Under the pieces are notes generated by a model. That model did not search any database. It was not told the origin of the DNA and worked only from the letters and a program-made list of their open reading frames with translations. Positions 9,971-12,678 of a stretch of 12,678 bases of DNA are shown here, piece after piece. This stretch comes from Acidobacteriota bacterium. GTDB taxonomy: Bacteria; Acidobacteriota; Holophagae; Holophagales; Holophagaceae. The translations under genes and the position numbers were made by a program. The DNA lies in assembly GCA_021778785.1 (NCBI GenBank), contig JAJYBX010000018.1, positions 1-12,678 on the forward strand, read 5' to 3'. How positions within the stretch are numbered: the stretch's first letter is position 1; every line of letters starts with the position of its first letter.

Positions 9971-11944
9971 TCAGCGCCGGATCTCCCGGCCGCGGCCTTC
10001 TCCGCCGGAGGGGCGGGGCTCCGGGGCCCGTTCCCGGGGGGCCGGCGCTTCGCGACGCTCAGGAGCCGGGGCAGGACGGCTCTCGAAGCCCCGCTCCCGG
10101 GGGGCCGGCGCCTCGTAGCGGCGTTCCGGGGCGGGCGCGGGACGGTTCTCGAACACCCGCTCGCGGGGGGCGGGCGCCTCGTAGCGGCGCTCCGGGGCGG
10201 GGCGGCTCTCGAACCCCCGTTCACGCGGCGCAGGCGCGGGCCGGTCCTGGTTCGGGGCAGGCCGGCTTTCAAAGCCGCGCTCCCGGGGCGAGGGCGCAGG
10301 GCGATCCTGGTTCGGGGCCGGCCGGCTCTCGAAGCCCCGTTCACGCGGGGAAGGCGCGGGTCGGTCCTGGTTCGGGGCGGGGCGGTTCTCGAAGCTGCGC
10401 TCCCGGGGCGAAGGCGCGGGGCGATCCTGGCCCGGGGCGGGGCGGTTCTCGAAGCTGCGCTCCCGGGGCGAGGGCGCGGGGCGATCCTGGCCCGGCGCGG
10501 GACGGTTCTCGAAGGGCCTCCGCTGGGGACCGGCCTGGACGGCGCCGGGTCGTCCATCCCCCCCGCGGGGCGGGGCCATGTCACGGCGGAAGATGGTGCG
10601 GCCGGTGGTGGACTGGGCCTGGCGCTCGTAGGCCATCATGCGGTCACGGTGGATCTCCGGGCGGAAGGCCGACTGGATCTGGCCGGGATTCCGGAATTCC
10701 GTGGGCGACACGAGCAGGGGGCTCCGCCGCCAGGGCGGCGTCAGATCCCGTCCGCCGCCGGTCCAGGCGGTGCCACCGGTGCCGCCACCGAAGGTGCGGA
10801 GCACGTTGGCGTCGGAATAGATGTGGCCCCGCAGGTTCCGGCCGTTGATGTGGTTCACGGACACCACGTTCCAGCAGTAGCCGCCGCCCCAGGCGCCGTA
10901 GCCCCAGTGGCAGGGGGTGTTGTAGTAGCCCAGGGGGGCCCACCCGCAGTAGCCGGAGGAATAGTCCCAGACCACCCAGGCGGGGCTGTAGTACACGCCG
11001 GGGATCCAGAACCAGCCCACCCCCACGCTCCAGTGCCAGCGGCCATGGTGGTAGGCCACGTAGGCCCAGGGCTCGGCGGAGATCCAGGTCATGCCGCCGG
11101 AATAGGGGGCCCAGCGGCCGTCGTAGTAGGGCCGCCAGTCCTCGGCCACGCCGTCGGGCTGCCACACCCAGCCGTATTCGCTGGAGTTCACCCAGTGGCC
11201 GTGGTCGTCCAGTTCGTCGGAGTAGTAGCGCAGCTCCGCGGGCACGCGGTCCCAGCTCTCGCCGCGGCGCACGACCAGGGCCCGGGCGCTCCAGCGGTCG
11301 AAATCGTCGCCATCATAGGTGTTGAAACCACGCACGCGGTCGAGGTTGTCCTCCGGGCTGTACACCGTGAGCCGGTCGCCAGCCGAGATGACGGTCCGGT
11401 CCCGCTGGTTGCTGAAGTCCACGCGACCGCTGTAGACCAGCAGGCGCGTGGTGCGGTCCCGTTCGGCCTCGATGGAGAAGGCCCCGTCATCGAAGCAGGT
11501 GGCGGAACCGGAGGGCGTGTCCACCCGGAACCGGGCCTCGGAATGGCCCCCGAGCTGCACCCGGAGCCGGCCGTAATCGAGGCGCAGGAGCACCTGCTTC
11601 TCGCCCTTCTTGGTGGTGAAGAGGCCCGCCACCGTGAAGCGCGTCGCGCCGGCGAAGGCGATGCGCGAACCGTCGCCCAGTTGCAGAACACCACGACCGC
11701 GGCTTTCCACCACGTCCCCTTCGCCGACAGGCGTGCCCCGGCTCAGATCCTCGTCGAGGTCCCCCTTGCGGATGCGCACGTCGCCCTCGAGGACCCGCAC
11801 CATCGCATAGCGGTCGGGGTTCTCGCCCTGGTAGCTGCCCTCATCGGCGGCGGGGGCCACGGTGGTCTGGGGCGCGGCGGAAAGCACGGCCACGGGAAGC
11901 AGTGCCGCTGCCATCCATCGGGAATTGCGGAAGGTCTCGTTCAT
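9971..11944 (-). CDS. Secreted FecR/DUF6600-type protein with C-terminal Pro/Arg/Glu repeats
   Basis: This 657-aa protein has an N-terminal signal peptide (about 1-24, hydrophobic MAAALLPVAVLSAA, likely cut after an Ala). A FecR-like beta domain follows (about 45-200: GDVRIRKG, GVLQLGDGSRI, then FRVDTPSGSA). Next is a Trp/Tyr/Gly-rich region (about 215-345: GHWVNSSEYGWVWQP, WRPYYDGRWAPY, then GWAPLGYYN) of the kind annotated DUF6600. The C-terminus (about 476-640) is eight tandem units of 20-22 residues built on R-x-FE-x-RPAP...PRE, strongly basic and Pro-rich, so probably disordered. The start at 11944 has GGAGG six bases upstream; the frame extends to 12004 but without a ribosome site or a sensible N-terminus. 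Function is unknown. FecR-like domains in secreted proteins are thought to sit at the envelope, and the arginine-rich tail might bind an acidic polymer (speculation). Confidence 0.85.
   Translation of the reverse strand: MNETFRNSRWMAAALLPVAVLSAAPQTTVAPAADEGSYQGENPDRYAMVRVLEGDVRIRKGDLDEDLSRGTPVGEGDVVESRGRGVLQLGDGSRIAFAGATRFTVAGLFTTKKGEKQVLLRLDYGRLRVQLGGHSEARFRVDTPSGSATCFDDGAFSIEAERDRTTRLLVYSGRVDFSNQRDRTVISAGDRLTVYSPEDNLDRVRGFNTYDGDDFDRWSARALVVRRGESWDRVPAELRYYSDELDDHGHWVNSSEYGWVWQPDGVAEDWRPYYDGRWAPYSGGMTWISAEPWAYVAYHHGRWHWSVGVGWFWIPGVYYSPAWVVWDYSSGYCGWAPLGYYNTPCHWGYGAWGGGYCWNVVSVNHINGRNLRGHIYSDANVLRTFGGGTGGTAWTGGGRDLTPPWRRSPLLVSPTEFRNPGQIQSAFRPEIHRDRMMAYERQAQSTTGRTIFRRDMAPPRGGDGRPGAVQAGPQRRPFENRPAPGQDRPAPSPRERSFENRPAPGQDRPAPSPRERSFENRPAPNQDRPAPSPRERGFESRPAPNQDRPAPSPRERGFESRPAPNQDRPAPAPRERGFESRPAPERRYEAPAPRERVFENRPAPAPERRYEAPAPRERGFESRPAPAPERREAPAPRERAPEPRPSGGEGRGREIRR
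10021..10520 (-). repeat. In-frame tandem repeat array, 60-nt period
   Basis: Five to six units of exactly 60 nt run from about 10201 to 10520. They are followed toward the gene's 3' end by variant units of 60, 66 and 63 nt. The units at 10381-10440 and 10441-10500 differ at only two bases, which implies recent duplication. Protein units near the start of the array read RPAP-x-QDRPAP, while the last three switch to RPAP..ERRYEAPAP, so the array has two sub-families. Confidence 0.88.
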
Positions 11945-11972
11945 GGCCTGCCTCCAGGTGCTTGGATGCTGC

Positions 11973-11995
11973 CCGATCCAGGATCGGTTCCGATC
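11973..11995. promoter_or_regulatory. Three alternating CCGATC/GATCGG half-sites in the leader
   Basis: CCGATCC (11973-11979), one base, GGATCGG (11981-11987), two bases, CCGATC (11990-11995). The first two form a perfect 7-1-7 palindrome, and the second and third form GATCGG-TT-CCGATC. They lie at or just below the expected transcription start of the DUF6600-type gene, so they could be an operator or mutually exclusive mRNA hairpins. Confidence 0.5.
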
Positions 11996-12020
11996 TAGGG
12001 ACACGCCAGGGGCGTGCCAA
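11992..12020 (-). promoter_or_regulatory. Candidate promoter of the DUF6600-type gene (sigma54-like or sigma70-like)
   Basis: On the minus strand, TTGGCACG (12020-12013), CCCC, TGGC (12008-12005) matches the sigma54 -24/-12 pattern TGGCACG-N4-TTGC at all but one defined position. It would start transcription near 11993, about 50 bases before the ATG. A sigma70 reading is also possible: TTGGCA, 17 bases, TAGATC (11997-11992), with a weak -10. The same DNA contains the perfect inverted repeat CACGCC-AGG-GGCGTG (12002-12016). I cannot decide between these from sequence alone. Confidence 0.45.
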
Positions 12021-12031
12021 GTTGACGCCCC

Positions 12032-12678
12032 TCAATCATGGGGGAAGGGTGCCAGGGCCGTTCCCTTGGGCTCCGCATCGGTCCTGGGTGCCAGGCCCGC
12101 CAGACGGGGCAGGAGGCCGATCCAGGGGAGGGTCCACCGGGCGGCCCCGCCGGGTTCAGGACGGCCCGCCACCACCTCCAGCCGGTCGGGAAGGAAGCGG
12201 AGGGAGAGATCCCGGCCGGGGGGCAGCGGCAGGTAGATGATCCGGCCGGCGGCGGGGTGGATCACGGCGAGGAGGCCCTCGCCGTCCTCCATCACCCAGC
12301 ACAGTCCCTGGAGGAAGGGCCGGAAGTCCTCCGCGCACCAGCGCAGGGCGCCGAGCCCCTGCTCCATCGGCGTCTCCGCGGGAAAGCGCCAGGCGCCGAC
12401 GGCGGGATCCAAGGGGAGGCCACCGTCCCGCCACGCCCTCAGGGGCCGGCCCGGCAGCCCCTCCTGCAGCCGTACCAGGCCGCTGCCGTCCACCACCCGC
12501 ACCGTGCCGTCGGCGGAGATCCGCAGGGAGAGCGGGCCGCTGGAAGCCGCCGGAGGCGGATGGTCCGAGGCCGCGGCCCGCGGGGAGGGCTGCCAGGGCA
12601 GCGGCATCACCCGCTCCCAGGGCAGGCGCGGGTGGGCCTGGGCTCCCAGCGGGGCGGCCACCAGGACCGCGGAGGTCA
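12032..12678 (-). CDS. Unrecognised probable exported protein (5' end at or beyond the window edge)
   Basis: The frame is open from the window edge to the stop at 12032, giving about 215 residues. The first visible residues (TSAVLVAAPLGAQA, then HP) look like the hydrophobic core and AxA cleavage site of a signal peptide. The codon straddling the edge ends in TG and could be the start, though a basic n-region would be expected further upstream. A GTG at 12661 inside this segment would lose the peptide. The body has a Pro-rich stretch, then beta-type segments (LSLRISADGTVRVVDGSG, GRIIYLPLPPGRDLSLRFLP) with scattered Trp. I recognise no family. It lies 87 bases upstream of the DUF6600-type gene on the same strand and might be co-transcribed with it, though that gap contains its own candidate promoter. 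Confidence 0.65.
   Translation of the reverse strand, partial: TSAVLVAAPLGAQAHPRLPWERVMPLPWQPSPRAAASDHPPPAASSGPLSLRISADGTVRVVDGSGLVRLQEGLPGRPLRAWRDGGLPLDPAVGAWRFPAETPMEQGLGALRWCAEDFRPFLQGLCWVMEDGEGLLAVIHPAAGRIIYLPLPPGRDLSLRFLPDRLEVVAGRPEPGGAARWTLPWIGLLPRLAGLAPRTDAEPKGTALAPFPHD

Noticed and set aside
10201..10520. Regular 60-nt periodicity as a possible CRISPR array
   Set aside because: The units are contiguous with no unique spacers, lie in frame within a coding sequence and encode a 20-residue protein repeat.

Overview
The window is very GC-rich (most third codon positions are G or C), densely packed and free of mobile elements. Codon use is uniform throughout. The gene mix is a MenG-type menaquinone methyltransferase, long VLCAD/FadE-type acyl-CoA dehydrogenases, a DevBCA-type exporter, a chemoreceptor with a C-terminal CZB domain, and a FecR/DUF6600-type secreted protein. 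It suggests a respiring, menaquinone-using, motile Gram-negative bacterium. Acidobacteriota of the Holophaga/Geothrix kind is my best guess, but that is an impression and not a demonstrated placement.

Layout from left to right: (1) 1-1417, plus strand: the 3' part of a long acyl-CoA dehydrogenase, missing about 110 N-terminal residues. (2) 1414-5091, minus strand: a four-gene operon read from right to left as tetR, membrane-fusion protein, FtsX-type permease and ATPase. Spacings are +1, -4 and +3 nt. It has a strong sigma70-type promoter with a 16-bp near-perfect palindrome in its spacer. (3) 5203-7150, plus strand: a stand-alone Aer-type PAS protein overlapping by 26 nt a membrane chemoreceptor that has no PAS of its own but ends in a CZB zinc-binding domain. 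This is a two-protein 'split Aer' resembling CetB/CetA of Campylobacter. (4) 7151-7849, minus strand: MenG/UbiE methyltransferase. (5) 7850-8126: a 277-bp divergent intergenic region rich in inverted repeats. (6) 8127-9911, plus strand: a complete second acyl-CoA dehydrogenase, paralogous to the first, then a strong hairpin at 9930-9956. (7) 9971-11944, minus strand: a secreted FecR/DUF6600-type protein whose C-terminus is a tandem repeat. (8) 12032-12678, minus strand: an unrecognised probable exported protein running off the edge.

How the genes may fit together (inference): the acyl-CoA dehydrogenases feed fatty-acid electrons to the quinone pool, MenG completes menaquinone, and the split PAS/chemoreceptor pair probably senses redox or energy state. 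The TetR-governed exporter is self-contained and lacks a TolC-like outer-membrane partner here. The points most worth following up are the split energy-taxis receptor with CZB domain, the tetR promoter with intra-spacer operator and apparently leaderless start, and the two direct-repeat dehydrogenase paralogs whose catalytic cores are far better conserved than their C-terminal domains.
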